Below, piece after piece: positions 56,641-64,000 of a stretch of 64,000 bases of DNA. Below the pieces are notes generated by a model that saw only the letters and a list, made by a program, of their open reading frames with translations, searched no databases and was not told where the DNA came from. The stretch comes from Actinoalloteichus hoggarensis (GTDB lineage Bacteria > Actinomycetota > Actinomycetes > Mycobacteriales > Pseudonocardiaceae): contig NZ_CP022521.1 in the NCBI RefSeq assembly GCF_002234535.1, positions 5,688,001-5,752,000 on the forward strand, given 5' to 3'. The position numbers and the translations under genes were made by a program. Position 1 is the first letter of the stretch. Each line of letters starts with the position of its first letter.

Positions 56641-57555
56641 GTGATCGATCGAGAGGGCGGACGATCCGCCGCCGTCTACGCCGACTTCGACCAAGCCGAC
56701 CTGGACCGCGAGTACTCACCGAGTTCGTGTGTGCCGGACCTCGGACGACTGCTCGACGACTACGCGGTGGCGGGCGCGCGAGCCCGTGCCACGCTTCGGG
56801 CTCGGCTCGACCTGCGTTACGGCACGGGCCCGCGACAGCTGCTCGACTTCTTCCCCGCCGCCGCTGTGGACGCCCCGCTACAGGTGTTCGTCCACGGCGG
56901 GTACTGGCAGCAGCTCGACAAACGCGACGGGTCGTTCCCGGCCCTCGACCTGGTTCCGGCAGGCGTCGCCTTCGCCGCCGTCGGCTACGGGCTGGCTCCC
57001 GAGCACCGCCTGGACGAGATCGTGGCCTCGGTGCGGCAGAGCCTGTGGTGGCTGCTCGAGCACGCGGCGGAACTGGGGTTCGATCCCACGAGGGTCCATC
57101 TCGCGGGCAGCTCGGCGGGAGCCCAGCTGGTGGCCATGGCGCTCTGCGCGGACGCGATGCCGGACGGCAGGCCGCCCGCCACGGTGTTCGCGGGGGCCAC
57201 GCTGCTCAGCGGGGTCTACGACCTGGAGCCGATCCGACTCTCCTACGTGAACGAGGCACTGGGCCTGGACTCGGCGGCGGCGGCACGCAACAGCCCTCTT
57301 CGGCTGCTGCCCGACCGGCTGCCGCCCTTGATCGTGGCGAGAGGCGGCAACGAGACCTCGGAGTTCGCCCGCCAGCACGACGCGATGGTCCGGGCGGCCC
57401 GCGACCGCGGCGGCGAGGTACAGGACCTCGTCGTCGCGCACCGCAATCACTTCGATCTGCCGTTCGACCTCGGCGACCCCGGCACGGCCCTGGGGAGGGC
57501 GGTCTTGGCGCGGCTCGGATCGGCGGGGGCGGAGGACGAGCAGCGTCCGGTCTGA
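56641..57555 (+). CDS. Alpha/beta hydrolase, kynurenine formamidase-like
   Basis: This 304-residue hydrolase has FVHGGYWQQLDKRD, the oxyanion motif HGGYW of the hormone-sensitive lipase/arylformamidase group, and the nucleophile elbow GSSAGAQLVA. The C-terminal VVAHRNHFDLPFDL holds the likely catalytic His. By family it could cleave N-formylkynurenine or small esters. The GTG at 56641 has GAGGAGG nine bases upstream, and the open frame above it is not supported. A bidirectional terminator separates it from the convergent GNAT gene. Confidence 0.85.
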   Translation: MIDREGGRSAAVYADFDQADLDREYSPSSCVPDLGRLLDDYAVAGARARATLRARLDLRYGTGPRQLLDFFPAAAVDAPLQVFVHGGYWQQLDKRDGSFPALDLVPAGVAFAAVGYGLAPEHRLDEIVASVRQSLWWLLEHAAELGFDPTRVHLAGSSAGAQLVAMALCADAMPDGRPPATVFAGATLLSGVYDLEPIRLSYVNEALGLDSAAAARNSPLRLLPDRLPPLIVARGGNETSEFARQHDAMVRAARDRGGEVQDLVVAHRNHFDLPFDLGDPGTALGRAVLARLGSAGAEDEQRPV

Positions 57556-57610
57556 TCCGCCGCGACCGCCGCCGGGTCTGCCGCGACACCGCCTTCGGCC
57601 GGTCTGTTCA

Positions 57611-57639
57611 GGCGGGTCGACGCGCGGGGTCGACCCGCC
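57611..57639. terminator. Bidirectional terminator between convergent genes
   Basis: GGCGGGTCGAC and GTCGACCCGCC form a perfect 11-bp stem with a 7-base loop, placed between the ends of the hydrolase (57555) and the GNAT gene (57646). Confidence 0.8.
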
Positions 57640-57645
57640 GAGCCG

Positions 57646-58215
57646 TCAGAGCCGCCGGTGCATGACGTGCAGGCCCACCAGTCCGTGTTCGGGATGCCGG
57701 AAGGCCTCCGGGACGGTGGTCAGGATCGCGAAACCGAGCGAGGTCCACAGCCGAACGGCGGCGTGATTGGTCTCCACGACCGCGTTGAACTGCATCGCGC
57801 GGTACCCGGCCGCCCGGGCCTCGGCGAGGACATGCCGGGCGAGCGCGCGCCCCAGGCCGGCGCCCGCCTGGTCGGGGTCGATCATGAACGATGCGTTGGC
57901 GATGTGCGCCCCCGCGCCCGGTTGCACCGGCTTGAGCAGCGCGGATCCGACGATCCGCTGTCGACCGGCCTCGTCGGGGAGTTCGGCGACGAACACCTGA
58001 GCAGGCGACGGCAGCATCCACAGGCCCGCCGCGGTGCGCTCGTCGGTGTCCCGAGGATAGGAATAGGTGCCGCCCTCGGCGACGATGCGGTGCCAGATCG
58101 GCCAGATCGCCTGCCAGTCCGCCGCGGCGGCGGGACGCATCGTCGGCGGCACGGCCGCGAGACCGCGCGGCGATCCGGCTGCTTCGGTCGTCGGGTCCGG
58201 GATCGAACCGGTCAT
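57646..58215 (-). CDS. GNAT-family N-acetyltransferase
   Basis: This 189-residue protein carries an acetyl-CoA-binding motif QAGAGLGRALARHVL preceded by the strand ANASFMIDPD, then MQFNAVVETNHAAVRLWTSLGF, which is characteristic of GNAT enzymes. The first 25 residues are a variable lead. The acceptor is unknown; similar proteins are annotated as phosphinothricin or general acetyltransferases. Start ATG 58215 overlaps the membrane-protein stop by four bases (ATGA). Confidence 0.88.
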   Translation of the reverse strand: MTGSIPDPTTEAAGSPRGLAAVPPTMRPAAAADWQAIWPIWHRIVAEGGTYSYPRDTDERTAAGLWMLPSPAQVFVAELPDEAGRQRIVGSALLKPVQPGAGAHIANASFMIDPDQAGAGLGRALARHVLAEARAAGYRAMQFNAVVETNHAAVRLWTSLGFAILTTVPEAFRHPEHGLVGLHVMHRRL

Positions 58216-58655
58216 CGCCGCGGTTCCTCGGCCACCCGGTTGAGCTGCTCGCCCGCCTCCTCCGGTGTCAACCCCATGCCCCACAGTCGGGCGGCGGGCG
58301 TGTGCAGCAACAGCATGGCGGCCGTGCAGTAGACGGCGAGGGCGATGCCCGCGACCGGCCTCCCGGACGGGCCGAAGGCGTACCAGGCCACGCCGAGCAG
58401 CAGGATCTGGATGAACAGGGCGGGTGTCCTCGACCACGGCCTGCCCCGGAGCAGTCCGACCGCGAACGCCAGCACCCCGCCGCTGAGCAGCGTGAAGTAC
58501 GCGGCGTGGCCGTAGCCGCTGAGGCCGGTCTCCATGGCCTGCCCGCTCACCTCACGGATCAGCAGCATGGCGGTGAAGACCAGGCCGGCGATGCCTTGAA
58601 GCCCGACGAGCACACCGGCGATCAGCACCGATCTCGGCGCGGTGTCCAGACGCAC
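58212..58655 (-). CDS. Small integral membrane protein, conserved in actinobacteria
   Basis: This 147-residue protein has four hydrophobic segments: about 9-32 (VLIAGVLVGLQGIAGLVFTA), 50-70, 80-98, and 100-118. The ordering fits a small four-helix membrane protein of an unassigned actinobacterial family. The GTG at 58655 has AGGAG five bases upstream, and the open frame above it is not supported. It is coupled to the GNAT gene. The function is unknown. Confidence 0.78.
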   Translation of the reverse strand: MRLDTAPRSVLIAGVLVGLQGIAGLVFTAMLLIREVSGQAMETGLSGYGHAAYFTLLSGGVLAFAVGLLRGRPWSRTPALFIQILLLGVAWYAFGPSGRPVAGIALAVYCTAAMLLLHTPAARLWGMGLTPEEAGEQLNRVAEEPRR

Positions 58656-58799
58656 GGCCACTCCTAGCAGCCTCGGCGAACAGGGATGTCGATCCCGATC
58701 GTAGCCCCGCGCCGTCGGCGGCCGCCGACGGCGACTCGGCGATGCGTCCCCCGTCACGTCCGCCCTCGTCGGCGTCGCACGACGCCCCTCGTGCCGGCT

Positions 58800-58805
58800 T
58801 ACTCT
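58800..58805 (+). promoter_or_regulatory. Probable -10 element of a leaderless transcript for the lipid kinase-like gene
   Basis: TACTCT matches TANNNT and ends six bases before the GTG at 58812, leaving no space for a ribosome site. Confidence 0.45.
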
Positions 58806-58811
58806 TTCGGC

Positions 58812-59735
58812 GTGCGCGCCCTCCTCGTGACGAACCCGCAGGCCACCACCACGACGCCCGGCACAAGGGACGTGTTGGCGCATGCGTTGGCGAGTGCGGT
58901 GAAACTGGATCTGGTGGAGACCGGGTACCGGGGACACGCGGCGGACGCCGCCGCCCAGGCGCGGGCCGACGGGCTGGACCTGGTCGTCGCGCTGGGCGGC
59001 GACGGAACCGTCAACGAGGTCGTCAACGGCCTGCTCCGCGACGGCACGGGCGACGACGTGCCGATGCTCGCCGTGGTGCCGGGGGGATCGGCGAACGTGT
59101 TCGCCCGCGCGCTGGGCATCTCCCGGGAGCCGGTGGAGGCGACTTATCAGGTGCTCCAGGCCTTAGAGGCCCGTCGTTCGAGAAGCGTCGGGCTCGGTCG
59201 CGTCGACGACCGGTGGTTCACCTTCAACGCCGGGCTCGGCTGGGACGCCGACGTCGTCCGGGCCGTGGAACGGCAACGTGAGGCGGGCCGGGTCGCCACT
59301 CCGCTGCGCTATGCCCGGATCGCGTTCGACAGATATCTTCGATCGGCGATGCGAAAGCCGAGTCTCACCGTGGAGCTGCCCGGTCGAGAGCCGATAACGG
59401 GATGTCATCTGACTTTCGTCTCCAACACGACGCCGTGGACCTATCTCGGTCCGTACGCGATGCACACCAATCCCGACTGCTCCTTCGACTCCGGCCTCGG
59501 CGTGTTCGCGCTGGACACGATGCGGGCACCGACGGTGCTGCGGCACCTGGCCCAGGTGTTCGGGGGCAGGCCCGCCGGTCCGCGCGGCGCCCGGCTGCTT
59601 CGGGAAGACGATGTGGCGAGCCTCGTGGTTCGTTGTGACCGTCCGATGGGCCTTCAGGTCGACGGCGACTTCCTGGGTCTCCGCGAGAAAGTTCGCTTTA
59701 ATGCAGCGCCGAAGGCACTCGAGGTTGTAGCCTGA
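58812..59735 (+). CDS. Diacylglycerol/lipid kinase family protein
   Basis: This 307-residue protein belongs to the DagK/YegS-like kinases that phosphorylate diacylglycerol, sphingosine or related lipids. VRALLVTNPQATTTTP begins the catalytic fold; LVVALGGDGTVNEVVNGLL holds the nucleotide-binding GGDGT motif; and VVPGGSANVFARALGI is also conserved. VRFNAAPKALEVV ends the C-terminal domain. GTG 58812 is chosen from the family start. It is a candidate for phospholipid or phosphatidylinositol mannoside precursor metabolism, but the substrate is unknown. Confidence 0.92.
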   Translation: MRALLVTNPQATTTTPGTRDVLAHALASAVKLDLVETGYRGHAADAAAQARADGLDLVVALGGDGTVNEVVNGLLRDGTGDDVPMLAVVPGGSANVFARALGISREPVEATYQVLQALEARRSRSVGLGRVDDRWFTFNAGLGWDADVVRAVERQREAGRVATPLRYARIAFDRYLRSAMRKPSLTVELPGREPITGCHLTFVSNTTPWTYLGPYAMHTNPDCSFDSGLGVFALDTMRAPTVLRHLAQVFGGRPAGPRGARLLREDDVASLVVRCDRPMGLQVDGDFLGLREKVRFNAAPKALEVVA

Positions 59736-59844
59736 CCGTTGCACTGCGACGACTGACACGTTGTCAACCGCTGTCGGGTGGTTCTTTTCGCTGGGCGCAC
59801 CCCCCATACCCAGCACCAAACGTGATCACCTGTCGATCGTTCGG

Positions 59845-59858
59845 GTGAGTCTCCTCAC
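59845..59858. promoter_or_regulatory. Distal CRP-like site upstream of whiB1
   Basis: GTGA-N6-TCAC (GTGAGTCTCCTCAC) matches the core of the cAMP receptor protein consensus exactly. It lies 50 bp from an equivalent site at 59895. Confidence 0.6.
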
Positions 59859-59894
59859 CGGAATGGATCGAACCCCTTGACATCGCGCCAGTTC

Positions 59895-59908
59895 GTGAAA
59901 GCATTCAC
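59895..59908. promoter_or_regulatory. Proximal CRP-like site upstream of whiB1
   Basis: GTGA-N6-TCAC (GTGAAAGCATTCAC), flanked by TTC and AAG, is a good match to the CRP consensus. It lies just downstream of a TTGACA at 59877-59882, where it would overlap the -10 region of a promoter using that -35. Confidence 0.65.
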
Positions 59909-59977
59909 AAGCACCCAGCACATCCCCCCACCGACTACCGGCGCGTACTGATCGCGCCTAGCGAGGAGCTAGGAACA

Positions 59978-60232
59978 ATGGACTGGCGCCACGATGCGGC
60001 CTGCCGTGACGAGGACCCCGAGCTGTTCTTCCCCGTGGGAAACAGCGGTCCCGCCCTTCTGCAGATCGCCGAGGCGAAGGCCGTCTGCCGCCGCTGCCCG
60101 GTGTCCTCCGAGTGCCTGAGCTGGGCTTTGGAGAGCGGGCAGGACGCGGGCGTCTGGGGCGCGATGAGTGAGGATGAGCGACGCGCTCTCAAGCGGCGTA
60201 ACGCTCGCACTCGCGCCCGCAGTAACGTCTGA
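59978..60232 (+). CDS. whiB1: WhiB1-type iron-sulphur transcription factor
   Basis: This 84-residue protein holds four cysteines (9, 37, 40, 46) that bind a [4Fe-4S] cluster, and the tail RRALKRRNARTRARS binds DNA. Length and sequence closely match mycobacterial WhiB1, which is essential, NO-sensitive and works with the main sigma factor. The turn motif reads GVWGAM where GVWGGM is usual. AGGAG precedes the ATG. Two CRP-like sites lie upstream and a strong terminator lies downstream. It is convergent with the pdtaS gene, the same neighbourhood as in mycobacteria. Confidence 0.96.
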   Translation: MDWRHDAACRDEDPELFFPVGNSGPALLQIAEAKAVCRRCPVSSECLSWALESGQDAGVWGAMSEDERRALKRRNARTRARSNV

Positions 60233-60260
60233 GCCATCTGAGAACCATTCACACGCGGTG

Positions 60261-60295
60261 AAGGCCCGATCCGACTCGACTTCGGATCGGGCCTT
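60261..60295 (+). terminator. Strong terminator after whiB1
   Basis: AAGGCCCGATCCGA and TCGGATCGGGCCTT form a perfect 14-bp stem with a 7-base loop, 28 bases after the whiB1 stop, and end in TT. Confidence 0.88.
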
Positions 60296-60477
60296 CATCA
60301 CGTTCGCCGCGCCCACTCGGGCACGCCGAACAGTGATCGCCTGATCACCGCCTGACAGCGACCGGCACCGCCTGGCGTCAGACACGCACAGTCAGCACCC
60401 CGGAGTCGAGGCCGCGCGGGCTCCACCGCTTCGGCGCCGACCGCCAGTGCGCCCCGTCTCCTACTCGGCGCCGACCG

Positions 60478-61968
60478 TCAGCGCCGTCGCGTCAACGGGA
60501 CGCGCAACACCGCCTGCGTTCCGACCGTCTCGCCCCGCCGCAGACTCAACGAGGCCCGCAGCTCCGAGTCCACCAGGGTCCGGACGATCTGCAGGCCCAG
60601 CCCTTCCGCCCGTTCGAGTGAGAAGCCCGCGGGCAATCCTCTGCCGTCGTCGGCGACGACCACGTCCAGCCACTTCGCCGACCGCTCGGCCGAGACCACG
60701 ACCGAACCCCCCACCCCGCTCGCGAAGGCATGCTCCATCGCGTTCTGCACCAGCTCGGTCAGCACCATCACCAGCGGCGTCGCCAGTTCGGCGTTGACCA
60801 CGCCGAACCGTCCCTCCCGCCGTACCGCGACCCGGCTCTCCGCCGCCGCGACGTCACTCATCATCGGGATGACGCGGTCCACGAGATCATCGAGGTCGAC
60901 CCGCTCGTCCACCGACATCGACAACGTCTCGTGGACGAGGGCGATGGAGGTCACCCGGCGCATCGACTCCTCGAGCGCCTGCCGCGCCTCGGCCGTCGAC
61001 ATCCGCCGGGACTGAAGTCGCAGCAGCGCGGCCACCGTCTGGAGATTGTTCTTCACCCGGTGGTGGATCTCGCGGATCGTGGCGTCCTTGGACATCAGTG
61101 CGCGATCGCGCCGCTTGACGTCGGTGACATCACGGACCAGCACCAGCGCCCCGGCAGGCTGCCCCCTCGGCCGCAGCGGCAACGCGCGGAACAGCACCGT
61201 GGCGCCGCGGGCCTCCGCCTCCATCCGCATGCTCGGCTCGCCGTCCACCGCCGACCGGATCCGCTGCGCGACCTCGGTCGCGTCGAACGGGTCGGAGAGC
61301 AGTGAACGGGAGAGCGTCGCCAGCTGAGTGCCGATGAGGTCGGCGGCGTGCCCCATCCGGTGGTACGCCGACAGGGCGTTGGGACTGGCGAAGACCACGC
61401 CGCCGGCCGAGTCCAGCCGGATCATGCCGTCGCCGATCCGGGGACTCGTGTGCACGTCGGGCGAGGGCTCGACCGCGGGGAAGGTGCCGTCGGCGACCAT
61501 CTGGCACAGATCGGAGGCGCTGCCGAGATAGGAGATCTCCAGCGGACTCGGCACTCGCGGCACCGCCAGGTTGGTGTCCCGGCTGAGCACGGCGACGACC
61601 TCGTGGCGATAGCGCACCGGGATGGTCTCGCGGCGGACCGGCACGCCGAGATGCCAGCGGGGGTCCTCCTCGCGGCAGATCCGACCCTCCAGGACCGCCC
61701 GACGCAACTGTGGGTGCTCCTCGGCGGCCAGCCTGCCGCCCACCAGGTCCTCCGGGTGAGCGGTGGGCGCGGTCGTGGGACGGGCCTGGGCGACGCAGAG
61801 GAAACGGCGTCCCAGTTCGGCGTCCTCCTCCAGCGGCACCCAGAGCAGGAAGTCCGCGAACGACAGGTCGGCGAGGAGCTGCCATTCCACGACGACCCGT
61901 TGGAGATGCTCGACGACGGCGTCGGACAGGCTCGTGTGCTCCGCGAGCAGGTCGGAAAGCGTCGACAT
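60478..61968 (-). CDS. pdtaS: Sensor histidine kinase PdtaS
   Basis: This 496-residue soluble kinase has an N-terminal GAF-like sensor (about 1-150) of the PdtaS type and a PAS domain (about 180-290, with DGMIRLDSAGGVVFASPNA). The HisKA_2 phosphoacceptor is EIHHRVKNNLQTVAALLRLQ with the His near residue 303. A HATPase_c domain ends the protein (N box TELVQNAMEHAF, G boxes DDGRGLPAGF and EGLGLQIV). Mycobacterial PdtaS pairs with the RNA-binding antiterminator PdtaR, which is not in this window. Placement next to whiB1 matches the mycobacterial order. Start is ATG 61968. Confidence 0.95.
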   Translation of the reverse strand: MSTLSDLLAEHTSLSDAVVEHLQRVVVEWQLLADLSFADFLLWVPLEEDAELGRRFLCVAQARPTTAPTAHPEDLVGGRLAAEEHPQLRRAVLEGRICREEDPRWHLGVPVRRETIPVRYRHEVVAVLSRDTNLAVPRVPSPLEISYLGSASDLCQMVADGTFPAVEPSPDVHTSPRIGDGMIRLDSAGGVVFASPNALSAYHRMGHAADLIGTQLATLSRSLLSDPFDATEVAQRIRSAVDGEPSMRMEAEARGATVLFRALPLRPRGQPAGALVLVRDVTDVKRRDRALMSKDATIREIHHRVKNNLQTVAALLRLQSRRMSTAEARQALEESMRRVTSIALVHETLSMSVDERVDLDDLVDRVIPMMSDVAAAESRVAVRREGRFGVVNAELATPLVMVLTELVQNAMEHAFASGVGGSVVVSAERSAKWLDVVVADDGRGLPAGFSLERAEGLGLQIVRTLVDSELRASLSLRRGETVGTQAVLRVPLTRRR

Positions 61969-61992
61969 GTCAGATCCCCGCCCGAGAACCGG

Positions 61993-62097
61993 TCACTTCG
62001 CCACCGCGATCGTCTCGTCCGCCGGGGCGATGTCGACCGCACGCGGTGCGCGTCGCGCCGGGGCGTCCGCCGCCACGGCGCGCGTCTCCTCGGTCAT
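61993..62097 (-). CDS. Possible small protein or leader peptide upstream of pdtaS
   Basis: A 34-codon frame starts at ATG 62097 with GGGGAGG nine bases upstream and ends 24 bases before the pdtaS start. The product would begin MTEETRAVAADAPARR and end ADETIAVAK. It is short, without a recognised family, and the codon use fits the neighbours. It could be a genuine small protein, or a coupling leader for pdtaS, or chance. Confidence 0.4.
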   Translation of the reverse strand: MTEETRAVAADAPARRAPRAVDIAPADETIAVAK

Positions 62098-62215
62098 CGC
62101 CCACGTCCTCCCCGGTCTCCAACTCTGCTCGTCATCCAACCACGGCCGGGTCGGCGCCTCCGCGTCGGTGACAGCGTGTCAGACTCTCCGGGCAACTCCA
62201 CGGGAAGGAGCCACG

Positions 62216-62290
62216 ATGTCGAAGCGTGCTCGCAAGAAGCGTGACAGGAAGAAGAAGGGCGCCAACCACGGCAAGCGCCCCAACAGTTGA
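62216..62290 (+). CDS. 50S ribosomal protein bL37
   Basis: This 24-residue protein, MSKRARKKRDRKKKGANHGK followed by RPNS, matches the very small basic protein bL37 found in mycobacterial 70S ribosome structures, with the conserved NHGKRPN ending. GGGAAGGAG lies upstream of the ATG. It is easily missed because of its size. A possible hairpin terminator follows at 62341. Confidence 0.88.
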   Translation: MSKRARKKRDRKKKGANHGKRPNS

Positions 62291-62656
62291 GTGGAACCTC
62301 GGGTGCGTCTCGCACTCTGGAGGTCCCGGCTCGACAGTGAACGACCCCGGCACGCAGTCGACATCGCGTCCGGGGTCGTCTCGCGTCCGGTATCGCTCGG
62401 CGTCCGAGACCGTCCCGGCTTCTGGGCGGCCCCCAGCCCCGGATCGACGGATCCGGAGGCCTCGCGTGCGGTGCGGTGTCGTGCCTGCCCGGGGACCGGA
62501 TGCCGCCTTCGGCGCGCCGTGAACGCGGCGTCCGCCGACGGGTGGCCCGCGCCGGGATCGCCGCCCGGCCGCCGAACACGCTCGTGGCCCGTGGACGCCT
62601 GCGTCGTGCGGCCCGCCGCCCCGGCCGTAGGACGGGAGCGGGACCGGCGGGGGAGG
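62291..62656. other. Gene-free stretch between bL37 and rsrA
   Basis: Apart from the hairpin at 62341-62379 nothing is recognised in these 366 bases, which lie between convergent genes. Confidence 0.4.
62341..62379 (+). terminator. Possible terminator after bL37
   Basis: ACGACCCCGG and CCGGGGTCGT form a perfect 10-bp stem, but with a 19-base loop, 50 bases past the bL37 stop codon. Confidence 0.5.
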
Positions 62657-63025
62657 TCAGTCCTCGTGAACCTGAACGCGCTGCGGCGGGGCCGTGTCCG
62701 TCGTCCTGGTCCGCAGCTCGACCTCGACCGTCCGCCCACGCGGTCCGTGTTCGACGGTCACCTGCGCCTGCTCCAGCACGGTCTGTCGGATCGACGTGCG
62801 CAGCCGTTCTTTCAGGGCGTCCGGGGCCTGCTCGTTCCCGCACTTCCTGGCGAGCAGCTCCTTCAGATGCTCCTCGATGCCGAAGTGCTCCAGGCACGGC
62901 CCGCACTCGTCGAGGTGCCTGCGCAGCGCGTCGCCTCGGCCCTGCGGGCACTCGTGGTCGAGCAGCAGCCACAGCTCGCCGAGCACCTCGGTACACGGCG
63001 TCTCGTGAGGTCGCTCGTCGCTCAC
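62657..63025 (-). CDS. rsrA: Zinc-binding redox-sensing anti-sigma factor (RsrA/RshA type)
   Basis: This 122-residue ZAS-family protein holds HLDECGPC, giving His37, Cys41 and Cys44, with a further Cys11. These are the same numbers as the Zn ligands of Streptomyces RsrA. Under oxidation Cys11 and one of the others form a disulphide, Zn is lost and the sigma factor is released. The tail after residue 80 is variable. The start overlaps the sigma-factor stop by four bases (ATGA), so both are translated together. Confidence 0.94.
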   Translation of the reverse strand: MSDERPHETPCTEVLGELWLLLDHECPQGRGDALRRHLDECGPCLEHFGIEEHLKELLARKCGNEQAPDALKERLRTSIRQTVLEQAQVTVEHGPRGRTVEVELRTRTTDTAPPQRVQVHED

Positions 63026-63660
63026 GACTTCGTCACCTCCCGCTCACTCGCCCGGAAGAAGCCGCGGTCCCTGGCGACGTCGGTCAACAGGTCCCTGAGC
63101 TGAGCGCGTCCACGGTGCAGTCGCGACATGACCGTGCCGATCGGCGTGCCCATGATCTCGGCGATCTCCTTGTAGGCGAAGCCCTCCACGTCCGCCAGAT
63201 AGACCGCCATCCGAAAGTCCTCCGGCAACTGCTGCAACGCCTCCTTGACCGCGGTGTCCGGCAGGTTGTCGAGCGCCTCGACCTCGGCGGATCGCAGTCC
63301 CGACGAGGTGTGGCTCTCGGCCTGCGCCAACTGCCAGTCCGAGATCTCCTCGGTCGGCTGCTGCTGCGGCTGGCGTTGCCGCTTACGGTAGCCGTTGATG
63401 TAGGTGTTCGTGAGGATCCGGTAGAGCCAGGCCTTCAGGTTCGTCCCCTGGGAGAACGAGGCGAACGCCGCGTACGCCTTCAGGTAGGTCTCCTGCACCA
63501 GGTCTTCCGCGTCGGCCGGGTTACGGGTCATCCGCAGCGCGGCGCCGTAGAGCTGGTCGAGCAGCGGCATGGCGTCGCGCTCGAACCGCGTGGCGAGCTC
63601 GCCGCCCGCCGGGGGCCCCGACTGGCGATCCGCTCCCGTGGCTCCCGATCTGCCGGGCAC
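63022..63660 (-). CDS. sigR: ECF sigma factor SigR/SigH (disulphide stress)
   Basis: The 212-residue sigma factor has region 2 ([20 protein letters not shown], then [20 protein letters not shown]) and region 4 ([20 protein letters not shown], then [15 protein letters not shown]). It would transcribe thioredoxin and other thiol-stress genes when released by RsrA. GTG 63660 is taken as the main start because GGGAG lies upstream and the family begins nearby. The frame stays open for at least another 102 codons upstream, and a consensus SigR promoter lies inside that part, so a longer form may also exist. Confidence 0.94.
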   Translation of the reverse strand: MPGRSGATGADRQSGPPAGGELATRFERDAMPLLDQLYGAALRMTRNPADAEDLVQETYLKAYAAFASFSQGTNLKAWLYRILTNTYINGYRKRQRQPQQQPTEEISDWQLAQAESHTSSGLRSAEVEALDNLPDTAVKEALQQLPEDFRMAVYLADVEGFAYKEIAEIMGTPIGTVMSRLHRGRAQLRDLLTDVARDRGFFRASEREVTKS

Positions 63661-63801
63661 GGAACTCCCTTCCCGCCGTCGCCTGCCTGCGACGGTGCGA
63701 GTCGACGAACCCGAGGTCGGGAGACCGCGGGCCGTCCTCAAGCCTACGTCTTCGCGGGCTTCCCGCCCGGCTTCCAGCACCTCTGTCACCACGTTCAGCG
63801 C

Positions 63802-63827
63802 AACGCACAGGGTCGACTCGGCATTCC
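63802..63827 (-). promoter_or_regulatory. SigR-dependent autoregulatory promoter
   Basis: On the minus strand GGAAT (63827-63823), an 18-base spacer, and GTT (63804-63802) match the SigR/SigH consensus GGAAT-N18-GTT exactly. A transcript from it would start at about 63796, just before two in-frame GTG codons at 63792 and 63789. Confidence 0.85.
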
Positions 63828-64000
63828 CGAGGTTCCCGATCGCCTCGCTCCTGCGGGGTACCCGCGGTCCGACCCGTTCAGTCGTCGCCTGCCGCGGGCA
63901 CTCGGATACGCCTCGTGCCGCCGCGTCGGTCCCAGGCTCCGTCGACACCGTGGCCGTCGACACCACGTCCGCCAGGGCCGGCCTGCGGCCGACGTGGTGC

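Noticed and set aside
1-64000. tRNA, rRNA or CRISPR arrays
   Set aside because: No cloverleaf-like sequence, ribosomal RNA segment or regularly spaced repeats were recognised by reading; a covariance-model scan would be needed to exclude a tRNA completely.

Overview
This 64 kb window comes from a high-GC actinomycete chromosome, most likely Pseudonocardiaceae and close to Actinoalloteichus (an inference from gene content, not a search). The evidence is an AfsR-type BTAD regulator, a fused E2/E1 2-oxoglutarate dehydrogenase (Kgd), the whiB1-pdtaS neighbourhood, the 24-residue ribosomal protein bL37, and a SigR-RsrA redox switch. Codon use is strongly GC-biased, with many GTG and some TTG starts. 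Long open frames on the strand opposite real genes are shadows and are left out.

Layout. 0.4-9.8 kb: BTAD/ATPase regulator, an alpha/beta hydrolase, a PucR regulator followed by alanine dehydrogenase, and two coupled conserved hypotheticals. 10-16 kb: an ABC-2 transporter pair and a single-chain asymmetric ABC exporter. 16.3-20.1 kb: kgd. 20.4-22.9 kb: a small DUF6104 gene, then a polymorphic-toxin locus whose toxin is cut by an in-frame amber codon beside an intact immunity gene and a divergent two-domain immunity paralogue. 23.2-29.0 kb: a complete Tn3-family transposon with 37/38-bp inverted ends and a 5-bp target duplication. It carries an intact resolvase, a res-like site, an aldo/keto reductase passenger behind a MerR-type promoter, and a dead transposase. 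29.2-30.3 kb: TetR/DUF4267 divergent pair with paired operators. 30.4-41.8 kb: histidine utilisation genes (hutH-hutU, and an M20 hydrolase-hutF-hutI operon) split by a second toxin cassette (WXG100-like protein, nuclease toxin, immunity protein) and one hypothetical; an IclR regulator diverges from hutH. 42-49.7 kb: L,D-transpeptidase lipoprotein, a secreted protein, a four-gene osmoprotectant ABC operon, and a branched-polyamine-synthase-like protein. 49.8-59.7 kb: PAS-GGDEF-EAL protein, malic enzyme, RmlC-like epimerase with a phosphatase, hydrolase, GNAT, membrane protein and a lipid-kinase-like protein. 60-64 kb: whiB1, pdtaS, bL37, rsrA, sigR.

How genes work together. The hut genes would convert histidine to N-formylglutamate; no hutG is present in the window and the M20 hydrolase is the candidate for the last step. 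The two toxin loci share an N-terminal helical layout and both end in an immunity gene, so they look like type VII or contact-type effectors. SigR and RsrA form a disulphide-stress switch with a consensus SigR promoter placed so that it could also produce a longer sigma isoform. whiB1 is preceded by two CRP-like sites exactly 50 bp apart.

The most unusual parts are the two toxin/immunity loci (one broken by what looks like a CAG-to-TAG change, one inserted between the halves of the hut cluster) and the decayed Tn3 element carrying a MerR-type promoter without a MerR gene. No tRNA, rRNA or CRISPR array was seen.
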